Shown here: positions 23,965-33,387 of the stretch, one piece after another | How the letters are laid out: each line of letters opens with the position of its first letter | How positions within the stretch are numbered: position 1 is the stretch's first letter | From: Mycolicibacterium arenosum | Lineage (GTDB): Bacteria; Actinomycetota; Actinomycetes; Mycobacteriales; Mycobacteriaceae | DNA length: 64,000 nt | Direction: 5' to 3' | NCBI RefSeq assembly: GCF_024320865.1 | Contig: NZ_JANDBD010000008.1 | Coordinates: 301,730-365,729 of the forward strand | Notes under the pieces: model-generated | The model's database searches: none | The model's input: the letters and a program-made list of their open reading frames with translations, nothing else | Told to the model about the DNA's origin: nothing | Position numbers and translations under genes: made by a program

Positions 23965-25881
23965 ATGGATCTTCCCGTGTGGTTGCTCATCGCCCTGCCC
24001 CTGCTCGGCGCCGTCGTGCTGCTGCTCGGCGGCCGCGCCACCGACGCGTGGGGCCACCTGCTCGGCTGTGCCACGGCCATCGCGTCGTTCGCCGTCGCCG
24101 TCGTCCTGTTCGTCGGACTGCTCGGCCGCGGCGCCGAGGAGCGCGTCCTGCACGAGACGCTGTTCTCCTGGGTGCCGGTCGGGAGCCTGCAACTCGACTT
24201 CGGCCTGCAACTCGACGCGCTCTCCGTGTGCTTCGTGCTACTGATCACCGGGGTCGGATCGCTGATCCACGTGTACTCGGTGGGTTACATGCGTGAGGAC
24301 AGCGGTCGCCGCCGTTTTTTCGCCTACCTGAACCTCTTCGTCGCCGCGATGCTGCTGCTGGTGCTCGCCGACAACTACCTCGGGCTGTACGTCGGCTGGG
24401 AGGGCGTCGGACTGGCGTCCTACCTGCTCATCGGTTTCTGGTCGCACAAGCCGTCGGCCGCCGTCGCCGCCAAGAAGGCGTTCGTCGTCAACCGCGTCGG
24501 CGACATCGGCCTGGCGCTGGCGCTGATGGTGATGTTCGCCGAGACCGGAACCGTCTCGTACGCGGGCGTGTTCGGCGCCGCGGGTGAGCTGTCGAACAGC
24601 GCGCTCACCGCGATCGGGCTGCTGCTGCTCCTCGCGGCGTGCGGCAAGTCCGCCCAGGTGCCGCTGCAATCCTGGCTCGGCGACGCGATGGAGGGTCCGA
24701 CGCCCGTGTCGGCGCTCATCCACGCCGCCACCATGGTCACCGCGGGTGTCTACCTGATCGTGCGCTCCGGTCCGATCTACGACCTCGCACCGAATGCCCG
24801 CACCGGCGTCGTCGTCGTCGGCGCTGTGACGCTGCTGTTCGGTGCCGTGATCGGTTGCGCGAAGGACGACATCAAGAAGGCGCTGGCCGCATCCACGATG
24901 AGCCAGATCGGCTACATGGTGCTGGCCGCGGGCCTCGGGCCCGCGGGGTACGCGATCGCGATCCTGCACCTGATCACCCACGGCTTCTTCAAGGCCGGCC
25001 TGTTCCTCGGTGCCGGGTCGGTGATGCACGGCATGAACGACGAGACCGACATGCGGCGCTACGGCGGCCTCCGCACGTACATGCCCGTCACGTTCGCGAC
25101 GTTCGGTCTCGGCTACCTCGCGATCATCGGCGTCCCCCCGCTGTCGGGATTCTTCTCGAAGGACCCGATCATCGAAACCGCCTTCGCCGCAGGCGGAGTC
25201 CGCGGCGTACTGCTCGGCGGTGCGGCACTGCTCGGTGCGGGCATCACCGCGTTCTACATGACCAGGGTGATGCTGTTGACGTTCTTCGGTGAGAAACGCT
25301 GGAAGGCCAGGGCGAGCGAAGCGACGGGAGAACTGATAGAGCCGCATCCGCACGAGTCGCCCGCGGTGATGACGTGGCCGATGATCGTGCTGGCGATCGG
25401 ATCCGTCGGCGCCGGTGGTGCGTTGGCGATCGGCGGCACGCTGACCACCTGGCTGGAACCGGTCGTCGGCACGCACGAGGAGGCCCACCACGCGATCCCG
25501 GTCTGGGTGATGACGGCGATCACCATGGCCGTCATCGCGGTGGGGGTCGTTATCGCGTACCGCATGTACGCCACTCGGCCCGTACCGGAGACCGCGCCGG
25601 AGAACGTGTCCGCGCTCACGGTCGCCGCCCGCCGCGACCTCTACGGTGACGCCTTCAACGAGGACGTGTTGATGCGGCCGGGCCGGACCCTCACCGCCGG
25701 GCTGATCGAGATCGACGACGACGCCGTCGACGGCGTCTCGCGGGGCCTCGGCGCGGCCGTGGGTGCGGCGTCGAATCGGTTGGGCCTGTTGCAGACCGGC
25801 TTCGCGCGCTCGTACGCGCTGTCGATGCTCGGCGGCGCGGCGGCCGTGGTGGCGGCGATCCTGGCGGTGAGGTTCTGGTGA
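23965..25881 (+). CDS. nuoL: NADH-quinone oxidoreductase subunit L
   Basis: A 638-residue antiporter-like proton-pumping subunit with about 16 helices and the long lateral helix near the C-terminus. Recognisable parts are YLGLYVGWEGVGLASYLLIG, the Lys-bearing KAFVVNRVGDIGLAL and the HAATMVTAGVYLI helix. ATG 23965 is three bases after nuoK. Confidence 0.97.
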   Translation: MDLPVWLLIALPLLGAVVLLLGGRATDAWGHLLGCATAIASFAVAVVLFVGLLGRGAEERVLHETLFSWVPVGSLQLDFGLQLDALSVCFVLLITGVGSLIHVYSVGYMREDSGRRRFFAYLNLFVAAMLLLVLADNYLGLYVGWEGVGLASYLLIGFWSHKPSAAVAAKKAFVVNRVGDIGLALALMVMFAETGTVSYAGVFGAAGELSNSALTAIGLLLLLAACGKSAQVPLQSWLGDAMEGPTPVSALIHAATMVTAGVYLIVRSGPIYDLAPNARTGVVVVGAVTLLFGAVIGCAKDDIKKALAASTMSQIGYMVLAAGLGPAGYAIAILHLITHGFFKAGLFLGAGSVMHGMNDETDMRRYGGLRTYMPVTFATFGLGYLAIIGVPPLSGFFSKDPIIETAFAAGGVRGVLLGGAALLGAGITAFYMTRVMLLTFFGEKRWKARASEATGELIEPHPHESPAVMTWPMIVLAIGSVGAGGALAIGGTLTTWLEPVVGTHEEAHHAIPVWVMTAITMAVIAVGVVIAYRMYATRPVPETAPENVSALTVAARRDLYGDAFNEDVLMRPGRTLTAGLIEIDDDAVDGVSRGLGAAVGAASNRLGLLQTGFARSYALSMLGGAAAVVAAILAVRFW

Positions 25882-27455
25882 CTACTCCGTGGTTGACGAT
25901 CCTCTGGGCGGTGCCGATGGTCGGCGCGGCCGTGGTGATCCTGCTGCCCTCGGCGGCGCGCGGTCTCGCCAAGTACCTCGCACTCGCGCTGTCCCTGGCG
26001 GTGCTCGCCATCACGATCGGACTCGCCGTCGGCTTCGATCCCGGGGGCGAGCAGTACCAGTTCGTCGAGGACCACGACTGGATCCCGTCGTTCGGGACCG
26101 GCTACATCCTCGGTCTCGACGGAATCGCGCTCGCGCTCGTCGTCCTGACTGCGGTGCTCGTACCGCTGCTGCTGGTCGCGGGCTGGAACGACGGCGGTGA
26201 CGAACCACGGTCCACGCACACGTATTTCGCGCTGATGCTCGCGGTCGAGGGCATGGTGCTGATCTCACTGGTGGCGCTCGACATCCTGCTGTTCTACGTG
26301 TTCTTCGAGGCCATGCTCATCCCGATGTACTTCCTCATAGGCGGGTATGGATCGTCGGACGCACGGAACCGTTCGGCGGCGGCGGTGAAGTTCCTGCTGT
26401 ACAACCTGTTCGGCGGCCTGATCATGCTCGCCGCCGTGATCGGCCTGTACGTGGTGACGGCACAGAGCGACGCGTTCACGGCGGGCACCTTCGACTTCCG
26501 CGCCATCGTCGACGCCGTCGCCGGAGGTGAACTCGGAGCCAGCCCGGCGGTGCTCAACGCGCTGTTCGGCGGCTTCATGCTGGCGTTCGCCATCAAGGCG
26601 CCGCTCTGGCCGTTCCACCGCTGGCTGCCCGACGCGGCGGTGGAATCCACCCCCGCCACCGCCGTGCTGATGATGGCCGTCGTCGACAAGGTCGGCACGT
26701 TCGGCATGCTGCGCTACTGCCTGCAACTGTTCCCCGAGGCGTCGCAGACCTTCCAGCCGTTGATCATCACGCTGGCGGTCATCGGCATCGTGTACGGCGC
26801 GATCGTCGCGATCGGTCAGACCGACGTCATGCGGCTGATCAGCTACACGTCGATCTCGCACTTCGGCTTCATCATCCTCGGCATCTTCGTCATGACCAGC
26901 CAGGGCCAGTCCGGATCGACGCTGTACATGGTGAACCACGGCATCTCGACCGCGGCGCTGTTCCTCATCGCCGGATTCCTGGTGTCGCGCAGGGGAAGCC
27001 GGATGATCGCCGACTACGGCGGCGTGCAGAAGGTGGCACCGGTGCTCGCCGGGACGTTCCTGGTGGCCGGGCTCGCCACGCTGTCGCTCCCCGGCCTCGC
27101 GCCGTTCATCAGCGAATTCCTGGTCCTGATCGGAACATTCACTCGGTACCCGGCGTTCGCCGTGTTCGCGGCACTGGCCCTGGTGCTGTCGGCGCTCTAC
27201 ATCCTGTGGGCCTACCAGCGCATGATGACGGGACCGGTCACCGCGGGGAACGACAAGCTGCGCGACCTGGTGCCCCGCGAACTCCTGGTCGTCGCACCGC
27301 TCATCGGCCTGCTGCTGGTGCTCGGCGTCTACCCGAAGCCCGCGCTCGACGTCATCAACCCGTCGGTCGACCACACCCTCACCACGATCGGCGTGCAGGA
27401 TCCCGCGCCCCGAATCGCGGACGGCGACGAGCAGTTCGGAGGACCCGCGAAGTGA
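25878..27455 (+). CDS. nuoM: NADH-quinone oxidoreductase subunit M
   Basis: A 525-residue antiporter-like subunit with about 14 helices, GTG start overlapping nuoL (GTGA). Typical parts are LFYVFFEAMLIPMYFLIGGYG with the channel Glu, KAPLWPFHRWLPDAAVESTP, and SYTSISHFGFIILGIF. It forms the second proton channel of the membrane arm. Confidence 0.97.
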   Translation: MTTPWLTILWAVPMVGAAVVILLPSAARGLAKYLALALSLAVLAITIGLAVGFDPGGEQYQFVEDHDWIPSFGTGYILGLDGIALALVVLTAVLVPLLLVAGWNDGGDEPRSTHTYFALMLAVEGMVLISLVALDILLFYVFFEAMLIPMYFLIGGYGSSDARNRSAAAVKFLLYNLFGGLIMLAAVIGLYVVTAQSDAFTAGTFDFRAIVDAVAGGELGASPAVLNALFGGFMLAFAIKAPLWPFHRWLPDAAVESTPATAVLMMAVVDKVGTFGMLRYCLQLFPEASQTFQPLIITLAVIGIVYGAIVAIGQTDVMRLISYTSISHFGFIILGIFVMTSQGQSGSTLYMVNHGISTAALFLIAGFLVSRRGSRMIADYGGVQKVAPVLAGTFLVAGLATLSLPGLAPFISEFLVLIGTFTRYPAFAVFAALALVLSALYILWAYQRMMTGPVTAGNDKLRDLVPRELLVVAPLIGLLLVLGVYPKPALDVINPSVDHTLTTIGVQDPAPRIADGDEQFGGPAK

Positions 27456-29023
27456 ACATCACGCCGCCGACGGTCGAATACGGTCTGGTCTCCCCCATGC
27501 TCATCGTGCTGGGCGCAGCCGTCCTCGGTGTGCTCGTCGAAGCGTTCCTGCCCAGGAAGGCCCGCTATTCGACGCAGTTGGTGCTGGCACTCGGCGGTCA
27601 GGCCGCCGCGCTGGTGGCGACCGTCGGCGAGTGGATCGGCCTGAATGAGTCCAACGGCGAGATCGTCGTCATGGGCTCGATCGCCGTCGACAGGCCCGCG
27701 CTGTTCCTCCAGGCGACGGTGCTGTTGGTCGGCTTGCTGGGCACCCTGCTGATGGCCGAGCGCCGGATCCCCGAGACCGCCGACGAGTCGACGGGCGGGT
27801 TGGCGGCGTTCACCCCGCAGGCGTCGGCCGTCCCCGGCAGCGTCGCCGAGAAGATCGCGACCAAGGCGGGTATCGCGCAGACCGAGATCTTCCCGCTGAC
27901 GATGTTCGCCGTCGCCGGGATGATGCTCTTCGGCGCGGCCAACGACCTGCTGACGATGTTCATCGCGCTGGAGGTCTTCTCGCTGCCGCTCTACCTGATG
28001 TGCGGGCTGGCGCGCAGGCGCAGGCTGCTGTCTCAGGAGGCGTCGCTCAAGTACTTCCTGCTCGGCGCGTTCTCGTCGGCGTTCTTCCTGTACGGCATGG
28101 CACTGCTGTACGGCTACGCCGGAAGCCTGAGCCTGCCCGCCATCGCCGACGCCGTGGACTCGGGTGCGGGCAACCCGTCGCTGGCGCTGGTCGGGGTGGG
28201 CCTGCTGTCGGTCGGCGTGCTGTTCAAAGTCGGTGCGGTGCCGTTCCATTCGTGGATTCCGGACGTGTACCAGGGGGCGCCCACACCGGTGACGGCGTTC
28301 ATGGCGGCGGCCACCAAGATCGCGGCGTTCGGCGCGGCGCTGCGGATCTTCTACGTCGCACTGCCCGGTCTCGCGCACGACTGGCGTCCGCTGATGTGGG
28401 CGATCGCGATCATCACGATGGCCGTCGGCACGATCACCGCCGTGTCGCAGACCGACGTCAAGCGCATGCTGGCGTACTCGTCGGTCGCGCACGCGGGGTT
28501 CATCCTCACCGGTGTCATCGCGCTCAACGAGAGCGGCCTGTCGGCGACGCTGTTCTACCTGTTCGCCTACGGCTTCAGCACGCTCGGGGCGTTCGCCGTC
28601 GTGAGCGTCGTGCGCAACGCCGACGGCGACGAGGAAACCGACATGCGGCGCTGGGCGGGTCTGGGCCGCAGGCATCCCCTCGTGGGAGTGGTGTTCGCAC
28701 TGTTCCTGCTCGCCTTCGCGGGCATTCCGCTGACGAGTGGGTTCGTGAGCAAGTTCGCGGTGTTCAAGGCCGCGGCCGAGGGCGGTGCCACGCCACTGGT
28801 GATCGTCGGCGTGATCGCCAGTGCCGTGGCGGCGTACTTCTACGTGCGGGTCATCGTGCTGATGTTCTTCACCGATCCACCGGAGGACGCGCCGACCGTC
28901 ATCGTGCCGACCGCGTTGAGCACGGCCACCGTCACGCTGACCGCGGCGATCACGCTCGCACTCGGCGCGCTGCCGCAACCGCTGCTCGACCTGGCGAATC
29001 ACGCCGACGTGTTCGTACGCTAA
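27452..29023 (+). CDS. nuoN: NADH-quinone oxidoreductase subunit N
   Basis: A 523-residue antiporter-like subunit and last gene of the complex I operon, with a GTGA overlap on nuoM. Marks are LTMFIALEVFSLPLYLMCGL with its Glu, FKVGAVPFHSWIPDVYQGAP and MLAYSSVAHAGFILTGV. The next gene begins nine bases later and may be transcribed from the same message. Confidence 0.97.
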   Translation: MNITPPTVEYGLVSPMLIVLGAAVLGVLVEAFLPRKARYSTQLVLALGGQAAALVATVGEWIGLNESNGEIVVMGSIAVDRPALFLQATVLLVGLLGTLLMAERRIPETADESTGGLAAFTPQASAVPGSVAEKIATKAGIAQTEIFPLTMFAVAGMMLFGAANDLLTMFIALEVFSLPLYLMCGLARRRRLLSQEASLKYFLLGAFSSAFFLYGMALLYGYAGSLSLPAIADAVDSGAGNPSLALVGVGLLSVGVLFKVGAVPFHSWIPDVYQGAPTPVTAFMAAATKIAAFGAALRIFYVALPGLAHDWRPLMWAIAIITMAVGTITAVSQTDVKRMLAYSSVAHAGFILTGVIALNESGLSATLFYLFAYGFSTLGAFAVVSVVRNADGDEETDMRRWAGLGRRHPLVGVVFALFLLAFAGIPLTSGFVSKFAVFKAAAEGGATPLVIVGVIASAVAAYFYVRVIVLMFFTDPPEDAPTVIVPTALSTATVTLTAAITLALGALPQPLLDLANHADVFVR

Positions 29024-29032
29024 CGTGCGGTC

Positions 29033-29803
29033 ATGAGCGACGACGTGGTGTTGACAGCTGATCTCGGGTCGGTTCGGGTGCTGACGCTCAATCGACCGGA
29101 GTCGCGGAATGCCCTCAACCGCAGTTTGATTCGCGCCCTCTACGCTGCCCTCAAGGAAGCCGACGCCGACGAAGCCGTGCGCGCCGTCGTGCTGACCGGT
29201 GCCGATCCCGCGTTCTGCGCGGGCGTCGACCTCAAGGAGGCGGCCCGCGACGGGCTGAAGTACTTCGCGGAGTTCACAGACGGCAGCTGCATCGCCGCCG
29301 TCGCGGAGATGAGGACGCCGATCATCGGCGCGATAAACGGTGCCACGTTCACCGGCGGCCTGGAGATCGCACTGGGCTGCGACTTCCTGATCGCGTCCGA
29401 GCGCGCCGTGTTCGCCGACACCCACGCCCGCGTGGGCATCCTGCCCGGTGGCGGAATGACGGCCCGGCTGCCGCACGTCGTAGGCGCCGCCATGGCACGC
29501 CGGCTGTCCATGACCGGTGAGGTCGTCGACGCCGCCCGCGCCGAACGGATCGGGCTGGTGACCGAGGTGGTGCCGCACGACCGGCTGCACCATCGCGCGC
29601 TGGAGTTGGCGACGGCGATCGCCGAGGTACCGGGCCCGATCATGCTGGGGCTCAAGGAGATCTACGTGCGCGGCTCGGCGACGGTGGTCGATCCGGCACT
29701 GGCCGCGGAGGACGACATCGCAGGCAACCAGCCCCACGACCTGGCCGGCCTGGGCGCCCGCTTCGGCGAGGTGTCGGCGCGCAACAGGAGTCAGCTGACC
29801 TAG
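29033..29803 (+). CDS. Enoyl-CoA hydratase/isomerase family protein
   Basis: A 256-residue crotonase-fold protein. NRPESRNALN near the N-terminus, AFCAGVDLKEAA and INGATFTGGLEIALGCDFLIA supply the oxyanion hole and CoA site. The position usually holding the first catalytic Glu reads GGLEIALGCD and the second GILPGGGMTARL, where Gly replaces the usual Glu/Asp, so activity may differ from simple hydration. It may ride on the nuo message. Its stop overlaps that of the converging PIG-L gene. Confidence 0.88.
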   Translation: MSDDVVLTADLGSVRVLTLNRPESRNALNRSLIRALYAALKEADADEAVRAVVLTGADPAFCAGVDLKEAARDGLKYFAEFTDGSCIAAVAEMRTPIIGAINGATFTGGLEIALGCDFLIASERAVFADTHARVGILPGGGMTARLPHVVGAAMARRLSMTGEVVDAARAERIGLVTEVVPHDRLHHRALELATAIAEVPGPIMLGLKEIYVRGSATVVDPALAAEDDIAGNQPHDLAGLGARFGEVSARNRSQLT

Positions 29804-30476
29804 CGTGCGCGTAACAGGGTGAACTGGACGGTGCGCCGCCCGCCGAAGTCGGGATGCGGCTCCGTGGACGCGTCGACCTGAGCTCGCGCCTGCTTCTGCA
29901 CCGGGGTGTCGGGATCGAGCACTTCGAGGTACACCCGGTGCGCCGACAGCGACGCGACCGCGGCGTCGACGAACCCGTCGACCGGCTCGCCGTGCGTGGC
30001 GTCGGGACCGAACTCGAACAGCCACCACGGCGGTCGGGCATACCGTCGTACGCCTCGAGCACGGCCGCCGCGAACTCCACGTGGTCACGCTGATTCGGTT
30101 GTCCCGGAGACCATTCCGGCCCGCCGTAGATGCACACGACCACATCGGGCGCCAACTCGGTGAGCGTTGCGACGATGCTGGCGCGCAGTTCGGGGGTATT
30201 GCGGATGTCGCTGTCGGGGAAGCCCCAGAATCGGACGTCGTCGACGCCGACGATGACAGCCGACCGGCGCTGTTCACTCTCGCGAAGTGGTCCGGCCCGC
30301 TCCGGATCCATCCCCTCGATGCCGCGCTCACCGCTGCTCGCGAGCGCGTAGACCACGGTGCGACCCGCCGCCGTCCACTTCGCGACGGCGGCGGCGACAC
30401 CGTACTCGGGGTCGTCGGGGTGGGGCACCAGCACCAGCGCGGTCGCCCAGTCGTCGGGGAACGGCTGCAGTGTCAC
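29800..30476 (-). pseudogene. PIG-L (LmbE-like) deacetylase, broken by a one-base deletion
   Basis: The N-terminal part reads as a PIG-L zinc-dependent N-deacetylase: LVPHPDDPEYG metal motif, FWGFPDSDIRNTPELR and the QPNQRDHVEF His. After DGMPDR (about 30029-30032) the frame gives unrelated sequence, while the frame one base over continues with PWWLFEFGPDATHGEPVDG and ends FTLLRAR at 29800. Restoring one C in the CGCCG run rejoins the two parts into 225 residues. Start GTG 30476 overlaps the TetR stop. It is either a true mutation or a sequence error; the rest of the downstream frame is clean, which favours a recent or artefactual event. Confidence 0.8.
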
Positions 30477-31078
30477 GCCCGCACCCCGTGCACGATGATC
30501 GCCGTGGTCTGGTCGACCCACGTCTCGTCGAGTTCGGAGTCCGGCGCCAGCAGCATCCTCAGCAGCGTAGCGCCGCCGATGATCTCGATGAGCCGTTCCG
30601 GGTCGACGTCGGCGTGCACCTCACCGCGCGCGACCGCGTGCTCGAGTCGTACGCGCAGCGCAGCGAACACGTCGGCGAAGCGGCCCATCACCCGCGCGTT
30701 GAGGTCGGCGTCGGCGGCCATGTCGGCAAGCAGCCCCGGTAGGGCGGCACGGACGACGGGGCTGGTGAAGACGTCGCGTGCGGCCGCGATCATCGCCCGG
30801 ACATCGCCGCCGATGTCACCCTCCGGCGCCGCGAGTGCGGTGGGCGCGGCCGGAAACGCCGCCTCGTGGACGAGTTCGGCCTTGCTGGACCAGCGTCGGT
30901 AGAGCGCGGTCTTGGTGGTGCCCGCGCGTTCGGCCACGGCCGCCATCGTCAGGTTCGAATACCCGATTCCGACAAGCAGATCCGCGACCGCCTCCACTAT
31001 GGCAGCGTCGATGCGTGGATCACGTGGCCGGCCGGCACCGGAGGTGCCCTTGTGCTCGTCGCGCCGGTCTGCTTTCAT
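30473..31078 (-). CDS. TetR-family transcriptional regulator
   Basis: A 201-residue repressor with its helix-turn-helix at about residues 25-70 (LTMAAVAERAGTTKTALYRRWSSKAELV). The C-terminal domain resembles the TetR_C group that contains GGDVRAMIAAARDVF. It overlaps the PIG-L gene by four bases downstream and is divergent from the kinase-like gene at 31124, with an inverted repeat between them that is probably its operator. Confidence 0.87.
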   Translation of the reverse strand: MKADRRDEHKGTSGAGRPRDPRIDAAIVEAVADLLVGIGYSNLTMAAVAERAGTTKTALYRRWSSKAELVHEAAFPAAPTALAAPEGDIGGDVRAMIAAARDVFTSPVVRAALPGLLADMAADADLNARVMGRFADVFAALRVRLEHAVARGEVHADVDPERLIEIIGGATLLRMLLAPDSELDETWVDQTTAIIVHGVRA

Positions 31079-31079
31079 A

Positions 31080-31098
31080 ACGCTACCGACAGTAGCGT
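31080..31098. promoter_or_regulatory. Inverted repeat operator between TetR and kinase-like genes
   Basis: ACGCTAC (31080-31086) and GTAGCGT (31092-31098) form a perfect 7-base inverted repeat around a 5-base spacer. It begins one base beyond the TetR start and ends 25 bases before the divergent TTG start, so one bound repressor could control both directions. Confidence 0.6.
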
Positions 31099-31123
31099 AA
31101 TCGTCGCTGGAAGGAACGGTTCA

Positions 31124-32275
31124 TTGGCGAACGAATCCGTAGGAGAAGCCGCCGTCGAGAGTGTCGACCACATGCAGCGGTCGAGCCGGGACATGGCCAG
31201 CGTGCCCGCGGCCATCTCGGCGTGGCTGTCGACCGTGATGCCGGGCGGCGTCGCCCCTGAGATCACGGTGGAGAGCGGTATCGACTCCAACGGAATGTCC
31301 TCGGAGACCATCGTTCTCACGGGCCGCTGGCAGCAGGACGGTGAGGCCGTCGAGCAGAAGTGGGTGGCCCGAGTCGCCCCCACCGAAGCCGACGTGCCGG
31401 TCTTCGACCACTACCGACTGGACCACCAGTTCGAGGTCATCCGCCTCGTCGGTGAGATGACCGAGGTGCCCGTACCCCTGGTCCGCTGGATCGACAACGA
31501 CGGCACGGTGCTCGGCACCCCGTTCTTCCTCATGGACCACGTCGACGGCATCGTGCCGCCCGATGTCATGCCGTACACCTTCGGCGACAACTGGTTCGCC
31601 GACGCTCCCGCGGAGAAGCAGCGCGAACTGCAGGACGCCACCGTCGAGATACTGGCCCGACTTCATGCGATCCCCAACGCGCAGCAGACCTTCGGATTCC
31701 TCTCGGAGATCGATCCGGAGGGGCCCACCCCGCTGCACAGGCACTTCGGCTGGCTGAAGAACTGGTACGACTTCGCGGTGCCCGACATCGGCCGGTCTCC
31801 CCTGGTGGAACGGGCGCTGGCCTGGTTGGAGGACAACTTCCCCGAGGACGTCGCGGCAGGAGAACCGGTACTGGCGTGGGGCGACTCGCGCATCGGCAAC
31901 GTGCTGTATCGAGATTTCCGGCCGGTCGCGGTGCTCGACTGGGAGATGGCCACCGTCGGACCCCGCGAACTCGACGTCGCGTGGATCGTGTTCGCTCACA
32001 TGGTGTTCCAGGAACTGGCCGGCCTGGCCGGAATGCCGGGGTTACCCGACGTCATGCGTGAAGAGGACGTCAGGGCGACCTACGAGCGGCTCAGCGGGGT
32101 CCGCCTCGGCGACCTGAGGTGGTTCTACGTCTACTCCGGCGTGATCTGGTGCTGCGTGTTCATGCGCACCGGGGCCCGCCGCGTGCGCTTCGGCGAAGTC
32201 GAGCAGCCCGACGACGTCGAGACGCTGTTCTATCACGCCACCCTGTTGAAGAGACTGCTCGGAGAGGACAGCTGA
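31124..32275 (+). CDS. APH-type phosphotransferase family protein
   Basis: A 383-residue protein with the aminoglycoside phosphotransferase fold. TTG 31124 is chosen because AAGGAA lies eight bases upstream and translation from it clears the operator; an ATG about 16 codons later is possible. Kinase residues appear in PVLAWGDSRIGNVLY (Asp and Asn) and VAVLDWEMATVGP (metal Asp). As with similar actinobacterial proteins the substrate is probably a lipid- or CoA-linked alcohol rather than a drug. It is co-transcribed with the next gene, which overlaps by one base. Confidence 0.82.
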   Translation: MANESVGEAAVESVDHMQRSSRDMASVPAAISAWLSTVMPGGVAPEITVESGIDSNGMSSETIVLTGRWQQDGEAVEQKWVARVAPTEADVPVFDHYRLDHQFEVIRLVGEMTEVPVPLVRWIDNDGTVLGTPFFLMDHVDGIVPPDVMPYTFGDNWFADAPAEKQRELQDATVEILARLHAIPNAQQTFGFLSEIDPEGPTPLHRHFGWLKNWYDFAVPDIGRSPLVERALAWLEDNFPEDVAAGEPVLAWGDSRIGNVLYRDFRPVAVLDWEMATVGPRELDVAWIVFAHMVFQELAGLAGMPGLPDVMREEDVRATYERLSGVRLGDLRWFYVYSGVIWCCVFMRTGARRVRFGEVEQPDDVETLFYHATLLKRLLGEDS

Positions 32276-33387
32276 TGCTCGGACCGATGGACGAGTTCCC
32301 CGTTCACCAACTCCCCCACCCGATCGCGTGGCCGGGATCGTCGGACCGCAACTTCTACGACCGGTCCTACTTCAACGCGCACGACCGCACCGGGAACATC
32401 TTCCTGATCTCGGGGATCGGCTACTACCCGAACCTCGGCGTCAAGGACGCCTTCGTCCTGGTCCGGCGCGGAGACGTGCAGACGGCCGTGCACCTGTCGG
32501 ACGCCATCGATCAGGACCGGCTCAACCAGAACGTGCTGAACTACCGGGTCGAGGTCATCCATCCGTTGCACTCGCTGCGCATCATGATGGACGAAACCGA
32601 CGGTGTGGCACTTGATCTCACGTGGAACGGGCTGTTCGACGTGGTACAGGAGCAGCGGCACTTCCTGCGCACCGGCACCCGAATCACGCTCGACGCCCAG
32701 CGATTCGCGCAACTCGGTTCGTGGAGCGGGCACATCGGCATCGACGGCGAGGAGATCACCGTCGACCCCTCGGTGTGGATCGGATCGCGTGACCGGTCCT
32801 GGGGGATCCGGCCCATCGGCGAGGCGGAACCCGCAGGGCGGCCTGCGGATCCGCCCTTCGAGGGCATGTGGTGGCTGTACGTCCCGATGGCGTTCGACGA
32901 CTTCTCGATCGTGCTCATCATCCAGGAGGAGCCCAGCGGCTTCCGCTCGCTCAACGACGTGACGCGCATCTGGAAGGACGGTCGCGTCGAGCAGATGGGC
33001 TGGCCGCGCGTCAAGATCCACTACACGTCGGGCACCCGCATCCCCACCGGCGCGACGATCGAGGCGACCGCCCAGGACGGCACCCCCGTCAGGTTCGACG
33101 TGGAATCCAAACTGCCCGTGCCGATTCACGTCGGCGGCGGCTACGGTGGCGACTCCGACTGGATCCACGGCATGTGGAAGGGCGAGAAGTTCACCGAGCG
33201 GCTCACCTACGACATGACCGATCCGGCCATCATCGGGCGGGCGGCCTTCGGCGTCATCGACCACGTCGGCCGGGCGGTCTGCACCGAGGGCGCGACGACG
33301 TCGGAGGGCTGGGGCCTGTTCGAACACGGTGCGCTCGGTAGACACGACCCGTCGGGCTTCGCCGACTGGCTCACAGTCGCGCCGTAG
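32275..33387 (+). CDS. Conserved hypothetical protein, possible lipocalin-like/CrtC-type fold
   Basis: A 370-residue protein I do not recognise firmly. It is rich in aromatic and beta-strand-forming stretches: FNAHDRTGNIFLISGIGYYPNLG, two half-domains each with WGIRP- or MWWLY-like motifs, and a C-terminal GWGLFEHGALGRHDPSGF. The layout recalls the two-domain lipocalin-like CrtC/AttH group that hydrates or binds isoprenoid lipids, but this is tentative. Its ATG shares one base with the kinase stop (TGATG), so the two probably act together on one substrate. Confidence 0.6.
   Translation: MLGPMDEFPVHQLPHPIAWPGSSDRNFYDRSYFNAHDRTGNIFLISGIGYYPNLGVKDAFVLVRRGDVQTAVHLSDAIDQDRLNQNVLNYRVEVIHPLHSLRIMMDETDGVALDLTWNGLFDVVQEQRHFLRTGTRITLDAQRFAQLGSWSGHIGIDGEEITVDPSVWIGSRDRSWGIRPIGEAEPAGRPADPPFEGMWWLYVPMAFDDFSIVLIIQEEPSGFRSLNDVTRIWKDGRVEQMGWPRVKIHYTSGTRIPTGATIEATAQDGTPVRFDVESKLPVPIHVGGGYGGDSDWIHGMWKGEKFTERLTYDMTDPAIIGRAAFGVIDHVGRAVCTEGATTSEGWGLFEHGALGRHDPSGFADWLTVAP

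Noticed and set aside
27329..30400. A 1023-codon open frame on the minus strand opposite nuoN and echA
   Set aside because: It runs antisense to well-recognised genes, is rich in Arg, His and Gln and has no family resemblance; long shadow frames are expected at this GC content.
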